Source: Chthonobacter albigriseus | GTDB lineage: Bacteria > Pseudomonadota > Alphaproteobacteria > Rhizobiales > Pleomorphomonadaceae | DNA length: 64,000 nt | Assembly (NCBI RefSeq): GCF_013839445.1 | Contig: NZ_JACDIT010000001.1 | Location: forward strand, 1,467,935-1,531,934 | Direction: 5' to 3' | Shown here: one piece after another, positions 6,923 to 16,712 of the stretch | Layout: each line of letters opens with the position of its first letter | Numbering within the stretch: position 1 is the first letter of the stretch | The notes under the pieces: model-generated | What the model was told of the DNA's origin: nothing | Databases searched by the model: none | What the model saw: the letters and a program-made list of their open reading frames with translations, nothing else | Program-made: the position numbers and the translations under genes

Positions 6923-8146
6923 ATGCCCGATCTCCCCCCCGATCAGCCGAAGCCGAAACGGCGCGCCAGCCTCCGCACGAAGGCGGCCGGACGGCGGCCG
7001 GATCGAACCGCGGTCGTCAGTCACGAGATCCGAGGTCCTCTCGGCGTCATTACCGCGCTGAGTGAACTCCTGCTCACGCGGGACCTTCCAACCGCGGATC
7101 GGCATGTCGTCGAACTGATCCGGCTTGCCGGCCATCACCTGTCAGCCGTGGCCGAAGATCTCGTCGCCGAAGCGAGCCTGGGCGCCGACAGCTTCCGCAC
7201 CCTTCCGGCGCCCTTCGCGCCAGCCGACACCCTCCGCGCCATCGCGGCTCTCTACGCGCCGCTCACGGTGGGGACGGCCAAGCAACTCGATGTGGAAATT
7301 GCCGACGATCTGCCGGGCATGATCGTGTCGGACGAGAGCCGCGTCCGACAGGTGCTCTTCAATCTCGTCTCCAACGCCAGCAAGTACATGTCGGCCGGTC
7401 GCATCCTTCTTCGCCTGCGGCGGGGCGGCGCGGACACGGTCGTCTTCGAGGTGCTGGACGAAGGACCCGGAATTCCCGTTGGTTTCGTCCCCCGGCCGTT
7501 TGCCGGTCGCGAAGACGCCTCGGCTCCGGGAGCGGGCCTTGGCCTCTGGATCTCGGCGCGCATCGCGACTGCCCTGAACGGCGACCTACGGCTGGAACGC
7601 CGGCCGGAAGGTGGCACGGCTGCGTCTCTCCAGGTGCCCGTCGGCGCTGCGGCACCGATCGCGTCTACCGAACCGGCCGCGGCCGGGATCGTCCCCGATT
7701 CGGCACGGCCGGCTTCCCCCCGGCGGCGCAGGCGGGCGACCGACCGCAAGACCGTACCGGTGGCAGCGGTCGTAGCCCGCGCGCTCGTCGTCGACGACAG
7801 CCCCGTCTCGCGGATGCTGATGTCGACCATCCTCGGATCCTTCGGCATCGAGGTCGAGGCGTGCGCCGACGGAGTGCAGGCGCTCCACGCGCTGGCGAAC
7901 GCGAAGCCCGACATCATCCTGCTCGACTGGACTCTCGCTCACGAATCGGGGGCCGACGTCCTGGAAAGCCTTGCCGGGACTGTGGACAGCTTGCCGCCCG
8001 TGATCGCGGTCTCCGGAAATCTCCGCCCGACGGGCGTCGAGGGATTGGCGGGTTGGCTGACCAAGCCCTTCACGCCGCGCGAACTCTACGCGGCGATCGA
8101 ACGGGCCGCGTTCGGCACCGGCGCTACGGTGAACGCCGGCGCTTGA
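6923..8146 (+). CDS. Soluble hybrid histidine kinase / response regulator
   Basis: The roughly 407-residue protein lacks any N-terminal sensor or membrane region. A HisKA-type dimerisation segment with phospho-acceptor H34 (SHEIRGPLG) begins almost immediately. The HATPase domain shows the N box (NLVSNASKY), G1 (DEGPGIP) and G2 (GAGLGLW). After an Ala/Pro/Arg-rich linker (about residues 235-285) comes a receiver domain with VVDDS, phospho-acceptor D335 (ILLDW) and K381 (LTKPFTP). Such stand-alone kinase-receiver proteins take their signal from a partner protein or work in a phosphorelay. The start is uncertain: GTG at 6917 or ATG at 6923, with no strong ribosome-binding site. The convergent chemoreceptor gene downstream may or may not be functionally linked. 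Confidence 0.88.
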   Translation: MPDLPPDQPKPKRRASLRTKAAGRRPDRTAVVSHEIRGPLGVITALSELLLTRDLPTADRHVVELIRLAGHHLSAVAEDLVAEASLGADSFRTLPAPFAPADTLRAIAALYAPLTVGTAKQLDVEIADDLPGMIVSDESRVRQVLFNLVSNASKYMSAGRILLRLRRGGADTVVFEVLDEGPGIPVGFVPRPFAGREDASAPGAGLGLWISARIATALNGDLRLERRPEGGTAASLQVPVGAAAPIASTEPAAAGIVPDSARPASPRRRRRATDRKTVPVAAVVARALVVDDSPVSRMLMSTILGSFGIEVEACADGVQALHALANAKPDIILLDWTLAHESGADVLESLAGTVDSLPPVIAVSGNLRPTGVEGLAGWLTKPFTPRELYAAIERAAFGTGATVNAGA

Positions 8147-8156
8147 TCGGTCCGGT

Positions 8157-8177
8157 GGCCGCCACACTTAGGCGGCC
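8157..8177. terminator. Possible bidirectional hairpin between convergent genes
   Basis: GGCCGCC (8157-8163) and GGCGGCC (8171-8177) form a perfect 7-bp stem with a 7-nt loop spanning the stop codon of the chemoreceptor gene. There is no T-run on either side, so it may not terminate on its own. Confidence 0.3.
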
Positions 8178-10177
8178 GATACCTCCTCCAGGAACCGCCC
8201 GATCGAAGATTGCAGGTCCCGGGTCCGGGCGACCACCTGCGCGGCTGCCGTCTCGACGCGCTCCGCCGACTGCGTCGTCTGGCCGATTGCCATCGTCACG
8301 CCGTCGAGGCTCCTCGACACCACGTCCGTGTCTGCTGACGCTTCCTGGACGTTCAGGCTGATCTCCCCCGTCGACGCACCCTGCTGCTCGACGGCGCCGG
8401 CGATCGATGCCGTCGTCTGGTTCACCTCCTCCATGGTCTCGGCGATCGCCTGGATCGCCTGGACCGCGCCCGCGGTGGAGGTCTGGATCGACGTGATCTG
8501 GCCGGCGATCTCCTGGGTGGCGCGCGCGGTCTGGGTGGCGAGGTTCTTCACCTCCTGGGCGACCACCGCGAAGCCGCGCCCCGCCTCCCCGGCCCGGGCG
8601 GCTTCGATCGTGGCATTCAGCGCCAGAAGGTTGGTCTGCTCCGCGATGGTCTGGATAAGGGTGACCACCTCGCCGACCTTGCTCGCCGATTCCGCCAGCT
8701 TCTCCACCTGATGGTTAGTTGCGCGGGCGCCTTCAGTGGCGCGGGCCACGATGCCGGACGTGCGACCGAGCTGGGACGATATCTCCGCGATCGAACTCGC
8801 CAGCTCTTCCGCCGCCGATGCCACCAGGGCCACCTTGCGGGTCGCCGCCCCGGAAGCGGCGCCGGCGTCGGATGCCTGCCTGGCGCTGTTCTCTGCGACG
8901 CCGGACAGCGTGCTCGCTGTCGTCCGCATCTCGTCCATCGTCTCTGCGACGGCAGCCGTCAGCATCTCCACCTCGCGGCGGAATTCACTGACCGCCCGGT
9001 CGACCCGGGCCTGCCGGCCCTCGCGCTCGGCCGTGGCAGCCTGCGCCTCCAGTTCCAGTTGCTCGCGGTGGAGCGACATGTCCCGGAACACGGCGACGGC
9101 GCGGGCCATGGAGCCGATCTCGTCCCGACGCTCGACGCCGTCGACACTGATCTTCTCCCCTTTCGACAACGCGGACATGGTGTTTTCCAGGCGCTTGAGC
9201 GGACGCGTGATCCCGCGTCCGATCACCAGGCTGAGTCCCAGCCCCAGCACGAGCGTCAGCGGCACCATGACTGCGAGGACGCCGTTCGTCACCGCTGCGA
9301 CCGACCGCTGCGTAGCGTCGGCGACGGACCGCGTTTCTCCGGCCGCCTTGCTGATCGCAGCGGTCGCCGGTCCGACCAGGTCGAACCCGAGACTGATCTG
9401 GTCCAGCGCCGAGGCCCGCTCCTTCGCCTTTTCAGCGTAGAGCGCGAAGGCTTCCGCCTGCTGGTCGGCAAGCCCGGAGATCGTCACCTTCACGTCGTCG
9501 GGAATGGCGGCGTCCTTCAACTGCTTCTTCAGGCGCGTGGTCGCCGCGTCGAAGGCGCCCCGGCTGATGTCGTCGCGGGAGAGCAGGAACTCGGCTCGCG
9601 CCTGATTGATCTGGGCATAGGCCTGGACGATCCGCACGGTTTCCGGGTTCTGCCCGCTCTTCGAAACCTTGTTGACGGCAACCTTGATGGCCTGGTTCGC
9701 GGCATTGATGGCACCGATCGCGCCATCCTCCGAGCCGAAGCCCATGTCGGCCTGCCGTGCTTCGAGGGTCGCGACATGGGTCTTGATGGTCGACAGCATG
9801 TCCCGAAGCTGAACGATCGGAGCCGGGTCCAGGCCGAGTGTCGCAGCCGCCGCCGAGACTTCAGCGACCTTTTCCTCGCTTGCGGCGATCTGATAAGTCA
9901 TGGCTGCGATTCGCGTCTTCAGTGGCTCCGCGACGAAGTCACTTTGCTCGGCCGCCAGGGCGGCGGTGATGGCGCGCGTCTGTTCGGCAAGAATCTGCAG
10001 CCGCACGGCAGCTTCATTGGTTACCTGGGCGGCGGCCAATTGGCGCGAGCCGTACCACGAAACAGCAGCAACGGCCGAAAGACCAAACAACCAGACCAGA
10101 GAAACGGCGGCGATGCGGGTGCCGATCGGGAGAGACACATCTCGGGAAGGGCGAACAGCCCGGGCAATCGTCATCAT
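8168..10177 (-). CDS. Methyl-accepting chemotaxis protein
   Basis: The 669-residue transducer has an N-terminal membrane helix (about 20-42), a large helical periplasmic sensor region (about 45-295), a second helix (about 295-318), a HAMP domain ([16 protein letters not shown] onward) and a cytoplasmic signalling domain. The highly conserved hairpin tip is visible near residues 512-545 ([19 protein letters not shown]). The all-helical sensor with many Ala, Gln and Glu residues is more like a helical-bundle or CHASE3-type fold than a dCache. No ligand can be deduced. Two adjacent ATGs occur at the start, after a strong GGAGG. No che genes are in the window, so this is an orphan receptor. It lacks an obvious C-terminal CheR/CheB pentapeptide. 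Confidence 0.95.
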   Translation of the reverse strand: MMTIARAVRPSRDVSLPIGTRIAAVSLVWLFGLSAVAAVSWYGSRQLAAAQVTNEAAVRLQILAEQTRAITAALAAEQSDFVAEPLKTRIAAMTYQIAASEEKVAEVSAAAATLGLDPAPIVQLRDMLSTIKTHVATLEARQADMGFGSEDGAIGAINAANQAIKVAVNKVSKSGQNPETVRIVQAYAQINQARAEFLLSRDDISRGAFDAATTRLKKQLKDAAIPDDVKVTISGLADQQAEAFALYAEKAKERASALDQISLGFDLVGPATAAISKAAGETRSVADATQRSVAAVTNGVLAVMVPLTLVLGLGLSLVIGRGITRPLKRLENTMSALSKGEKISVDGVERRDEIGSMARAVAVFRDMSLHREQLELEAQAATAEREGRQARVDRAVSEFRREVEMLTAAVAETMDEMRTTASTLSGVAENSARQASDAGAASGAATRKVALVASAAEELASSIAEISSQLGRTSGIVARATEGARATNHQVEKLAESASKVGEVVTLIQTIAEQTNLLALNATIEAARAGEAGRGFAVVAQEVKNLATQTARATQEIAGQITSIQTSTAGAVQAIQAIAETMEEVNQTTASIAGAVEQQGASTGEISLNVQEASADTDVVSRSLDGVTMAIGQTTQSAERVETAAAQVVARTRDLQSSIGRFLEEVSAA

Positions 10178-10410
10178 CCCTCCGTTTCATATACGAAAAA
10201 CACTAGTTCCAAGCCCCTTCATCAGAAACGATAATCACTAAAGCGCGGTAAAGTGACGGAAAGAGCGGTTGCAGAAAACTTGAGCAACATTGCTGGGATT
10301 GCATGGGCAGTGCGATCGACAACCGCCGACGGGTCGGTTTTTGCCCCACGGAAATTTAAGGGGTCTCACCTAGACTGCGCCGCAACACACACGTCGCGCA
10401 TGGTTGGACA

Positions 10411-11805
10411 GTGCTTTTTCGTGTCGCCCATCTTGCCGTACCGTTCCTGCCAGCATCCGTTCGCACGCGGATCGAAACCGCGCTCGACCGGTTCTCGTCC
10501 GACCAGGTTCTGGCGGGTCGTACGGCCATCACGGCCTTCAGCCTGCGCGTGGTCGGCGCCGCAATCGCCTACCTCACGCAGATCCTTCTGGCACGATGGA
10601 TGGGCATCTTCGAGTACGGCGTCTTCGTCGTGGTCTACGTCTGGCTGACCATCCTGAGCCAGCTGGGCAATCTGGGATTCTCCAGTTCCGTGATCCGCTT
10701 CATCCCGGAGTACCGGGCCAAGGCCGACCTCGGGCGGCTATGGGGCATCATGCGCGCCAGCCGGATCGCCGCCGGCGGCTTCGCGACCGTCCTGTCCGCG
10801 GTGGGCGTTGGAACCATCTGGCTCTTTCCCGGGCTCGTCGACAGCCATTTCGTCTGGCCGATCTATCTTGGCGCGATCTGCCTTCCCCTGTTCTGCCTCA
10901 CCGAGGTGCAGGACGGCATCGCCCGGTCCTTCGACTGGCCGGATCTTGCCTTCGGCCCGACCTACCTCTGGCGGCCGATCGGGATCCTGCTGGCGATGGC
11001 CTTCGCCCATGAGGCCGGATTCCCGATGACCGCGGCCACGGCCTGCGGCGCCACCATCGTGGCGACCTGGGCGACGGCTCTGATCCAGTTGTTCGTGCTC
11101 CACACCCGGACAACAGTCACGGTCGAGCGGCACCCCCGCGCGACGGACTGGCGGACCTGGTTCGCCGTGTCATTGCCGATCCTCCTCTCCGACGGCTTCT
11201 TCGCGCTTCTGACGTCCGTCGACGTCCTGATGGTGGCGCACTTCGAGTCGCCCCACGACGTTGCTGTCTACTACGCGGCGACGAAGACACTCGCCCTGGT
11301 GCACTTCGTCTACTACGCGGTGCGGGCGGCGAGCGGACCGCGCTACTCCTACAGCTTCCATGCCGGGGACCGCGCCGGGCTGGAGTCCATGGTCCGGACG
11401 TCCGTGCGGTGGACGTTCTGGCCCTCCGTCGCCGTCTCGGTGGTCGTGCTGAGCTTCGGAACGCCACTGCTCTCGCTGTTCGGTTCCGAATTCGCCGACG
11501 GGGTCGGCATCCTCACGATCCTGGTGTTGGGAATCCTCGCCCGCGCCTCCATCGGCCCCGTTGAATCGCTCCTCACGATGGCCGGTCACCAGACGACAGT
11601 CGCCTGGATCTTCGGCGCCGTCTTCCTTGCCAACGTGTCCCTGAACGCCCTGCTGATCCCCTTCTTCGGCCTTTATGGCGCCAGTTGCGGCATGGCGCTC
11701 GCCATGATCCTTGAGACCCTGCTTCTCTTTCTGGCTGTCCGCCGGCACTTTCACCTCACGGCCTTCATCTTCCGGATCGGACCACCCGAGGGCCAGCCTT
11801 CATGA
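10411..11805 (+). CDS. Polysaccharide flippase (Wzx/MATE-like, MOP superfamily)
   Basis: The 464-residue protein has about 12 to 14 hydrophobic segments throughout and a typical polysaccharide-biosynthesis opening in which a helix contains LARWMGIFEYGVFVVVY. Proteins of this group translocate lipid-linked oligosaccharides, or similar cargo, across the inner membrane. It begins with GTG at 10411 without a clear Shine-Dalgarno sequence, so the start is tentative. Its TGA overlaps the ATG of the downstream acetyltransferase gene by 4 bp (11802-11805), indicating coupled translation and a joint role in making or modifying an envelope glycan. No glycosyltransferase genes are adjacent, so the substrate is unknown. 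The 233-bp gap upstream shows no recognisable promoter. Confidence 0.82.
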   Translation: MLFRVAHLAVPFLPASVRTRIETALDRFSSDQVLAGRTAITAFSLRVVGAAIAYLTQILLARWMGIFEYGVFVVVYVWLTILSQLGNLGFSSSVIRFIPEYRAKADLGRLWGIMRASRIAAGGFATVLSAVGVGTIWLFPGLVDSHFVWPIYLGAICLPLFCLTEVQDGIARSFDWPDLAFGPTYLWRPIGILLAMAFAHEAGFPMTAATACGATIVATWATALIQLFVLHTRTTVTVERHPRATDWRTWFAVSLPILLSDGFFALLTSVDVLMVAHFESPHDVAVYYAATKTLALVHFVYYAVRAASGPRYSYSFHAGDRAGLESMVRTSVRWTFWPSVAVSVVVLSFGTPLLSLFGSEFADGVGILTILVLGILARASIGPVESLLTMAGHQTTVAWIFGAVFLANVSLNALLIPFFGLYGASCGMALAMILETLLLFLAVRRHFHLTAFIFRIGPPEGQPS

Positions 11806-12944
11806 CGCCCGACCGCGCTACGCGATCCGCCTCACCGGACGATTTCGTCGCACCGAAGGCCGCCCACCCGGAACACGAGCAAGCCTGGCGGGAATTGATG
11901 GACGTCTCGTCCGAGCCGAACGTCTTTGCCGGACCGGAGATGATCGGCGCGGCCGCCGGCAGCGTTGCACCCGACGACTGGCAGATCGCGGTGGCCGGTT
12001 CGGGAGATCGCTTCGAGGCCGTCGCTCCGTTTCGCACCATGCGGGCTGTTCCCCTGATCGGGCCGCCCGTGATCGAGACGTTCTGGAGCGATTTCGGCCC
12101 GGTCGGCACGCCGCTGCTGCGGAACGCTTCACCCGCGCTGGTCGGCCGGCTGATCGACGTTTTGGGCAGGTGCGGCTCTGTCGTCCGAATGCGCTATCAA
12201 AGGTTGGACGGTCCCTTCGTCGCGGCCCTCACGGCAGCGACCGAACAGCGAGGCATTGCTCTCGAGGTGACCGACGTCCACGAGCGGGCGCAACTGGTAT
12301 CGTCGACCGACCCGGAGGAAGCGCTGGGACCAGCGCTGAAATCCAAGCGAAGGAAGGAACTCGCCCGCCTTCACCGCCGCCTTGGCGACCACGGCCCCGT
12401 CAGTCATGCCGTAGCGACGGCTCCGAGCGATGTCACTGCGGCGCTGGAAGACTACATCCGCATCGAGCATGCAGGCTGGAAGGGCGAGGGCGGCTCCAGT
12501 TTCGCTGCCGAGGAGACGCGGCGCCGCTTCGCGCGCGCATTCGTCTCTGCCCGGGCGGCCGCCGGCGCAGTTCGCATCGATACCCTTTCGGTCGCCGAGA
12601 AGCCTATCGCCTCGTTGATCACCCACCGCACCGGCGACACCGCGTACCTCTGGAAAATCGCTTATGACGAGGCATTCGCCGCGTATTCCCCGGGCGTCCA
12701 GATCGTTCGGCTCGCAACCGAGGACTTCCTGGCAGACCCGACATTGCAGAACGTCGACAGCTTAGCCACCGCCGATCACCCCATGATCAACAGGCTCTGG
12801 GCGGGCCGCCTTCGGATGGGAACATTGATCTTCGCAACCACGGCCTCCGCCAACCGCCAGGCCGCCCGCGTCACGGCCATCCACGACGCGCACGTCCGCC
12901 TCCGGGCCGCGGCACGAAGCCTTCGCGACCGCATCAGGCGTTGA
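11802..12944 (+). CDS. FemAB/BioF2-like GNAT-fold acetyltransferase
   Basis: The 380-residue protein matches the pattern of BioF2-like (CelD/BcsL-type) acetyltransferase domains. It has a central KSKRRKELARLHRRLGDHG segment, then YIRIEHAGWKGEGGSS and the conserved aromatic strand AYLWKIAYDEAFAAYSPG near residues 280-298. These proteins are usually encoded in exopolysaccharide loci and acylate or otherwise modify the glycan or its precursor in the cytoplasm. The start ATG overlaps the flippase stop codon. The 3' end overlaps the convergent acyl-CoA synthetase gene by 11 bp (12934-12944). The donor and acceptor are unknown, and the fold assignment rests on motif recognition only. Confidence 0.78.
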   Translation: MTPDRATRSASPDDFVAPKAAHPEHEQAWRELMDVSSEPNVFAGPEMIGAAAGSVAPDDWQIAVAGSGDRFEAVAPFRTMRAVPLIGPPVIETFWSDFGPVGTPLLRNASPALVGRLIDVLGRCGSVVRMRYQRLDGPFVAALTAATEQRGIALEVTDVHERAQLVSSTDPEEALGPALKSKRRKELARLHRRLGDHGPVSHAVATAPSDVTAALEDYIRIEHAGWKGEGGSSFAAEETRRRFARAFVSARAAAGAVRIDTLSVAEKPIASLITHRTGDTAYLWKIAYDEAFAAYSPGVQIVRLATEDFLADPTLQNVDSLATADHPMINRLWAGRLRMGTLIFATTASANRQAARVTAIHDAHVRLRAAARSLRDRIRR

Positions 12945-14577
12945 CCGCGCGTTCGGCCTCCGCCTTGGCAAGGTCGCGGAAGCCGCGGCGGATCAGCTTG
13001 CCCGTCGTCGTCATCGGGATCTCCGGAACGAACGCCACCTCGCGGGGGTACTCGTGCCCCGACAGCCGGCCCTTCACATGGGCCTTGATCGAGGCCTCGA
13101 CCTCCGGATCCGAACGGAATCCCGGCTTCAGCTTGACATACGCTTTGACGATCTCCGTCCGAACCGGGTCGGGCTTCCCGACGGCCACGGCAAGCTGGAC
13201 GGCCGGATGAGACAGCAGGCAGTCCTCGATCTCTCCCGGCCCGATCCGGTAGCCGGCCGAGGTGATCACGTCGTCGTCCCGGCCGACGAAGGTGAAGATG
13301 CCCTCCTCGTCCATGACCCCTGAATCGCCCGTGGTCATCCAGTCACCGATGAACTTCTCGTCCGTCGCGGCCGGGTCTCCGGCATAGCCGAGGAACATCA
13401 CCGGATCCGGCCGACGCACGGCGATCTGGCCGATCACGCCGGGTGCAACCGGCTGTCCATCCTGATCGATCACCGCCACCCGGTGTCCGGGGATCGCGCA
13501 GCCCATCGATCCCGCACGCCCGACGCCGAGCGCATGGGCCGAGCCGATCACCGCGTTGCACTCGGTCTGTCCGTAGAACTCGTTGACGCTGAGACCCAGT
13601 TCGGCCTTGGACCACTCGTAGGCTTCGCGCCCGAGCGACTCACCGGCCGAGCCGATGGCTCGCAGGCAAAGCGAAAAGCGTGACCGCACGCCCTCCACCT
13701 GCCGCATCAGCTTGATCGCCGTCGGTGGCAGGAACGCGTTGGTCACCGCGTGCCGCGACATCAGGTCGAAAGCCAGTTCCGGATCGAACTTCTCGAAGCG
13801 ATGTGCCAGCACCGGCACCCCCGCATGGAGAGCGGGCAGCATCGCGTTGAGCAGCCCCCCGGCCCAGGCCCAGTCGGCCGGCGTCCACATGATGTCGCCG
13901 GCACGGCCGAGCGTCTCCTGCGCGAGGTTGATGCCCGGCAGATGCCCCGCCAGCACGCTGTGGCCGTGCAGAGCCGGCTTCGGCATGCCGGTCGTACCGG
14001 AGGTGAAGATCATCAGGGCAGGATCCCGCGGCCCCGTCGCTTCGGCGACCAAGCGATCCGACGCTCGCGCGAGAAGCTGTCCGTAGGCAAGCGCGCCCGG
14101 AGCCGGTCCGTCCACCGTGATGACGGTGTGGAGATCCGGGCAGCGGTCGCGTAACGCGGTAATGCGATCGGCCGAGTGGACCACCGTCACGATCACCTTC
14201 GCCTGCGACCTGCGCAGCCGATACTCCAGCGCGTCGATGCCGAACAGGATCGACAAGGGCAGAGCCACAGCCCCTAGCTTGTAGACTGCGATATGGGAGA
14301 CCGCTGCCTCCACCGACTGGGGCAGGAGGATCGCAACCCGGTCGCCGCGTTCCACCCCATAGGCCCTCAGGGCATTGGCGAGCCGGTTCGACTGCGCCGA
14401 CAGCATTCCGAAGGTGACGATCTCCGGCTCCGGACCGCCCCCGTGGGAGATGATCGCAGGCCGGCCTGGATCGATCGCCGCCCAGCGGTCCGAGACATCG
14501 ACGCCCATATTGAGGCGCGGCGGCAGGTGCCACCGGAACGTGGCGGCAAGATCGTCGAAGGCGGAACGCTTGGACAC
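12934..14577 (-). CDS. AMP-forming acyl-CoA synthetase (acetyl/medium-chain type)
   Basis: The approximately 547-residue adenylate-forming enzyme carries the phosphate-binding loop IFTSGTTGMPKPALHG (near residue 190), the YGQTE motif, the TGD motif of the hinge and the C-terminal PMTTTGKLIRR with the catalytic, acetylatable lysine. It activates a carboxylic acid to the acyl-CoA through an acyl-AMP. The lead-in ATFRW..P...N.GVDV.DRWA is common in alphaproteobacterial acyl-CoA synthetases of the ACS/medium-chain branch. The frame is open to a TTG at 14640, and I prefer the GTG at 14577, giving MSKRSAFDDLAATFRW, because it matches the usual N-terminus. No clear ribosome-binding site decides it. 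The substrate chain length is not determinable here. Confidence 0.85.
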   Translation of the reverse strand: MSKRSAFDDLAATFRWHLPPRLNMGVDVSDRWAAIDPGRPAIISHGGGPEPEIVTFGMLSAQSNRLANALRAYGVERGDRVAILLPQSVEAAVSHIAVYKLGAVALPLSILFGIDALEYRLRRSQAKVIVTVVHSADRITALRDRCPDLHTVITVDGPAPGALAYGQLLARASDRLVAEATGPRDPALMIFTSGTTGMPKPALHGHSVLAGHLPGINLAQETLGRAGDIMWTPADWAWAGGLLNAMLPALHAGVPVLAHRFEKFDPELAFDLMSRHAVTNAFLPPTAIKLMRQVEGVRSRFSLCLRAIGSAGESLGREAYEWSKAELGLSVNEFYGQTECNAVIGSAHALGVGRAGSMGCAIPGHRVAVIDQDGQPVAPGVIGQIAVRRPDPVMFLGYAGDPAATDEKFIGDWMTTGDSGVMDEEGIFTFVGRDDDVITSAGYRIGPGEIEDCLLSHPAVQLAVAVGKPDPVRTEIVKAYVKLKPGFRSDPEVEASIKAHVKGRLSGHEYPREVAFVPEIPMTTTGKLIRRGFRDLAKAEAERAVNA

Positions 14578-14704
14578 GGGGACGGTCACCGGAGCGGCAG
14601 GAACCTGCCGAAGTGTGGACGCGTGCGCTGCACAAGGCAATTGCGCTTCGCACCATAACAGGTGCGATTAGATCCCTGAACCGTTGATTTTCTGCCAACC
14701 CGCG

Positions 14705-15298
14705 TCAGTTGGGCACGGGCGCGCCGGCCACTGAGACGACAGACGGAACGCCGCCCACGCCAGGCATTCCGACCGCCCCGTCCTTGGGCGCAGCAAAGAT
14801 TAGCGACCAGAACACCTTGTACTTGGAGTTGGGATTATAGGCCGTTCCGATCCCCATCAGCGACATCTGCGGATCTTTCATGCCCCGGTCGTGCCGAGGC
14901 GAATCCCGCCATCCGGAGAAGGCTTCGGCCAGCGTGCGATAACCCGCGGCAACGTTCTCGCCGGCCGTGAGGGCGCTGTAGCCGTTGCGGTTCAGGCGCT
15001 CGATGATGGATTCGCCCGGCGCCACTGCGTGGCCCATCTTGTCGGCCCTAGCCATGGTTTCGGCGTAGGCCTTGGCGATCCGGTTCAGCCCCGGGTCCAG
15101 GCGCAGCGGTCCCGACCCGCTGCGCGCCCGGTATTCGTTGATCATCGCGAGCGCCTTGACCGCGTCCACCTCCGCGTAGGGCGAGGCCAGGTCCCGGTAG
15201 AACGACGGCTGCGAGGCTTGCGGCTTGGGGGCGCTCTCGCACCCCGCCAAGGCGAGACAGATGGCGGCGAGAACAAGGGCGGTAGGCTTCAAAATCAT
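14705..15298 (-). CDS. CAP/SCP-domain lipoprotein
   Basis: The 197-residue protein has a lipoprotein signal peptide (LVLAAICLALAGC, lipobox LAGC around residue 20), so it is probably anchored to a membrane facing the periplasm. The mature part is a CAP (cysteine-rich secretory, SCP-like) domain, with AMINEYRARSGSGPLRLDPGL, MGHAVAPGESIIERL, GENVAAGY, SGWRDSPRHDRGM and a terminal strand in MGIGTAYNPNSKYKVFW. Bacterial CAP proteins are mostly uncharacterised. The start at 15298 is chosen because it gives an exact signal peptide. The frame extends upstream without a credible start. It is flanked by an acyl-CoA synthetase gene and divergent from the amidohydrolase. Confidence 0.85.
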   Translation of the reverse strand: MILKPTALVLAAICLALAGCESAPKPQASQPSFYRDLASPYAEVDAVKALAMINEYRARSGSGPLRLDPGLNRIAKAYAETMARADKMGHAVAPGESIIERLNRNGYSALTAGENVAAGYRTLAEAFSGWRDSPRHDRGMKDPQMSLMGIGTAYNPNSKYKVFWSLIFAAPKDGAVGMPGVGGVPSVVSVAGAPVPN

Positions 15299-15509
15299 GG
15301 AGGCTGAACCCAATCGGCACGAATCGCGGAACCTGGATTGAGATAGCATGGCTTCCGCGGCATTTCTGCGATCACCAGGGCGAGGTCGGCCTGACGCTTG
15401 CATCGCCCTCCGGCCGCGTCCTACCGTGCGCTTCAATCTTGTGCGCCCGGCCACGCGTTCCCGCGCTAACCGTCATAGCGCCACCCAAGTCCGCTGGAGC
15501 TCCTTGCCC

Positions 15510-16676
15510 GTGCCCGTTTCCAACAGCATCCGTGCGGCGGCCCCCGAGATCGCCGAATGGCGCCGCGATTTTCACCGCAACCCCGAATTGCTCTACGACG
15601 TCCACCGGACGGCATCGGTCGTGGCCGAGAAGCTTCGCGCGTTCGGACTGGACCGAGTGGAAACGGGGATCGGCCGCACCGGCGTTGTCGGCGTTCTCCA
15701 CGGCCGGGCTGGAGCGGGGACGAGAACCGTCGCGCTCCGCGCCGACATGGACGCACTGCCCATCCACGAGATCACCGGCAAGCCATGGTCCTCAGCCGTT
15801 CCCGGAAAGATGCATGCGTGCGGACATGACGGACACACGGCCATGCTGCTAGGCGCGGCGCGCCAGCTGGCCGAGACCCGTGCTTTCGAAGGAACAATCG
15901 TCTTCATCTTCCAGCCGGCCGAAGAAGGCGGCGGCGGCGCCCGCACGATGCTGGAGGACGGCCTTCTGGACCGGTTCCCCTTCGACGAGGTCTACGGTCT
16001 GCATAACATGCCGGGCCTCGACGTCGGCCGGTTCGCCATCCGCCCGGGCCCCATCATGGCGGCCGCCGACGTGTTCCGGATCGATCTGGAAGGGCGCGGC
16101 GGGCACGCCGCCAAGCCCCATGCCACGATTGACCCGGTGCTGGTCGGCTCGCACATCGTCACCGCGCTCCAGAGCATCGTATCGCGGACCGTGGACCCGT
16201 TGTCGGCCGCCGTCGTGTCCGTCACCGAATTCCATGCCGGCGACACCAGCAACGTCATCCCGCAGACCGCCTGGTTGGGCGGAACGGTGCGCACCCTGGA
16301 TGCCGGCGTCCGGTCCTTCATCGAGGAAAGGCTGCGCCACATAGTGGCATCGACCGCCGCCGTCTTCGGTGCAACGGCCGAGGTCGGCTACCGCCGCGGA
16401 TATCCGGTGACCGTCAACGACCCCCGCGCCGCCCGGTTCGCGGCAGACGTCGCTCGAAAGGTGGTCGGCGACGCGGCGGTCAGCGAAACGGCCGACCCGA
16501 TGATGGGGGCGGAGGATTTCGCCTACTTCCTGGAGCGGCGGCCCGGCGCCTACATCTTCATGGGCAACGGCCCCTCGGCCGGGCTTCATCACCCCGCCTA
16601 CGACTTCGACGACGAGGCGATCGCCTACGGGTCGAGCTGGTGGGTGGCCCTTGCCGAGGAGGCCCTTGCGCGCTAG
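15510..16676 (+). CDS. M20D-family amidohydrolase (hippurate hydrolase-like)
   Basis: The 388-residue enzyme has the M20D metal-site pattern: ADMDALPI, MHACGHDGHTAM (near residues 100-110) and QPAEEGGGGA (near 134), with the dimerisation domain beginning GRGGHAAKPH and the late GAEDFAYFLE. It hydrolyses N-acyl amino acids or related amides (hippurate, indoleacetyl or acetyl-amino acid conjugates). The exact substrate is not deducible. A GTG at 15510 is chosen because GGAG (15496-15499) lies 10 bp upstream and the protein then starts at the family's usual point. The long upstream extension of the frame to 15348 lacks a ribosome-binding site and has low-complexity basic sequence. Confidence 0.9.
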   Translation: MPVSNSIRAAAPEIAEWRRDFHRNPELLYDVHRTASVVAEKLRAFGLDRVETGIGRTGVVGVLHGRAGAGTRTVALRADMDALPIHEITGKPWSSAVPGKMHACGHDGHTAMLLGAARQLAETRAFEGTIVFIFQPAEEGGGGARTMLEDGLLDRFPFDEVYGLHNMPGLDVGRFAIRPGPIMAAADVFRIDLEGRGGHAAKPHATIDPVLVGSHIVTALQSIVSRTVDPLSAAVVSVTEFHAGDTSNVIPQTAWLGGTVRTLDAGVRSFIEERLRHIVASTAAVFGATAEVGYRRGYPVTVNDPRAARFAADVARKVVGDAAVSETADPMMGAEDFAYFLERRPGAYIFMGNGPSAGLHHPAYDFDDEAIAYGSSWWVALAEEALAR

Positions 16677-16712
16677 CCGGCCGGCTCGGGCGAGGCGAAG
16701 ACCCGGTGCGCC

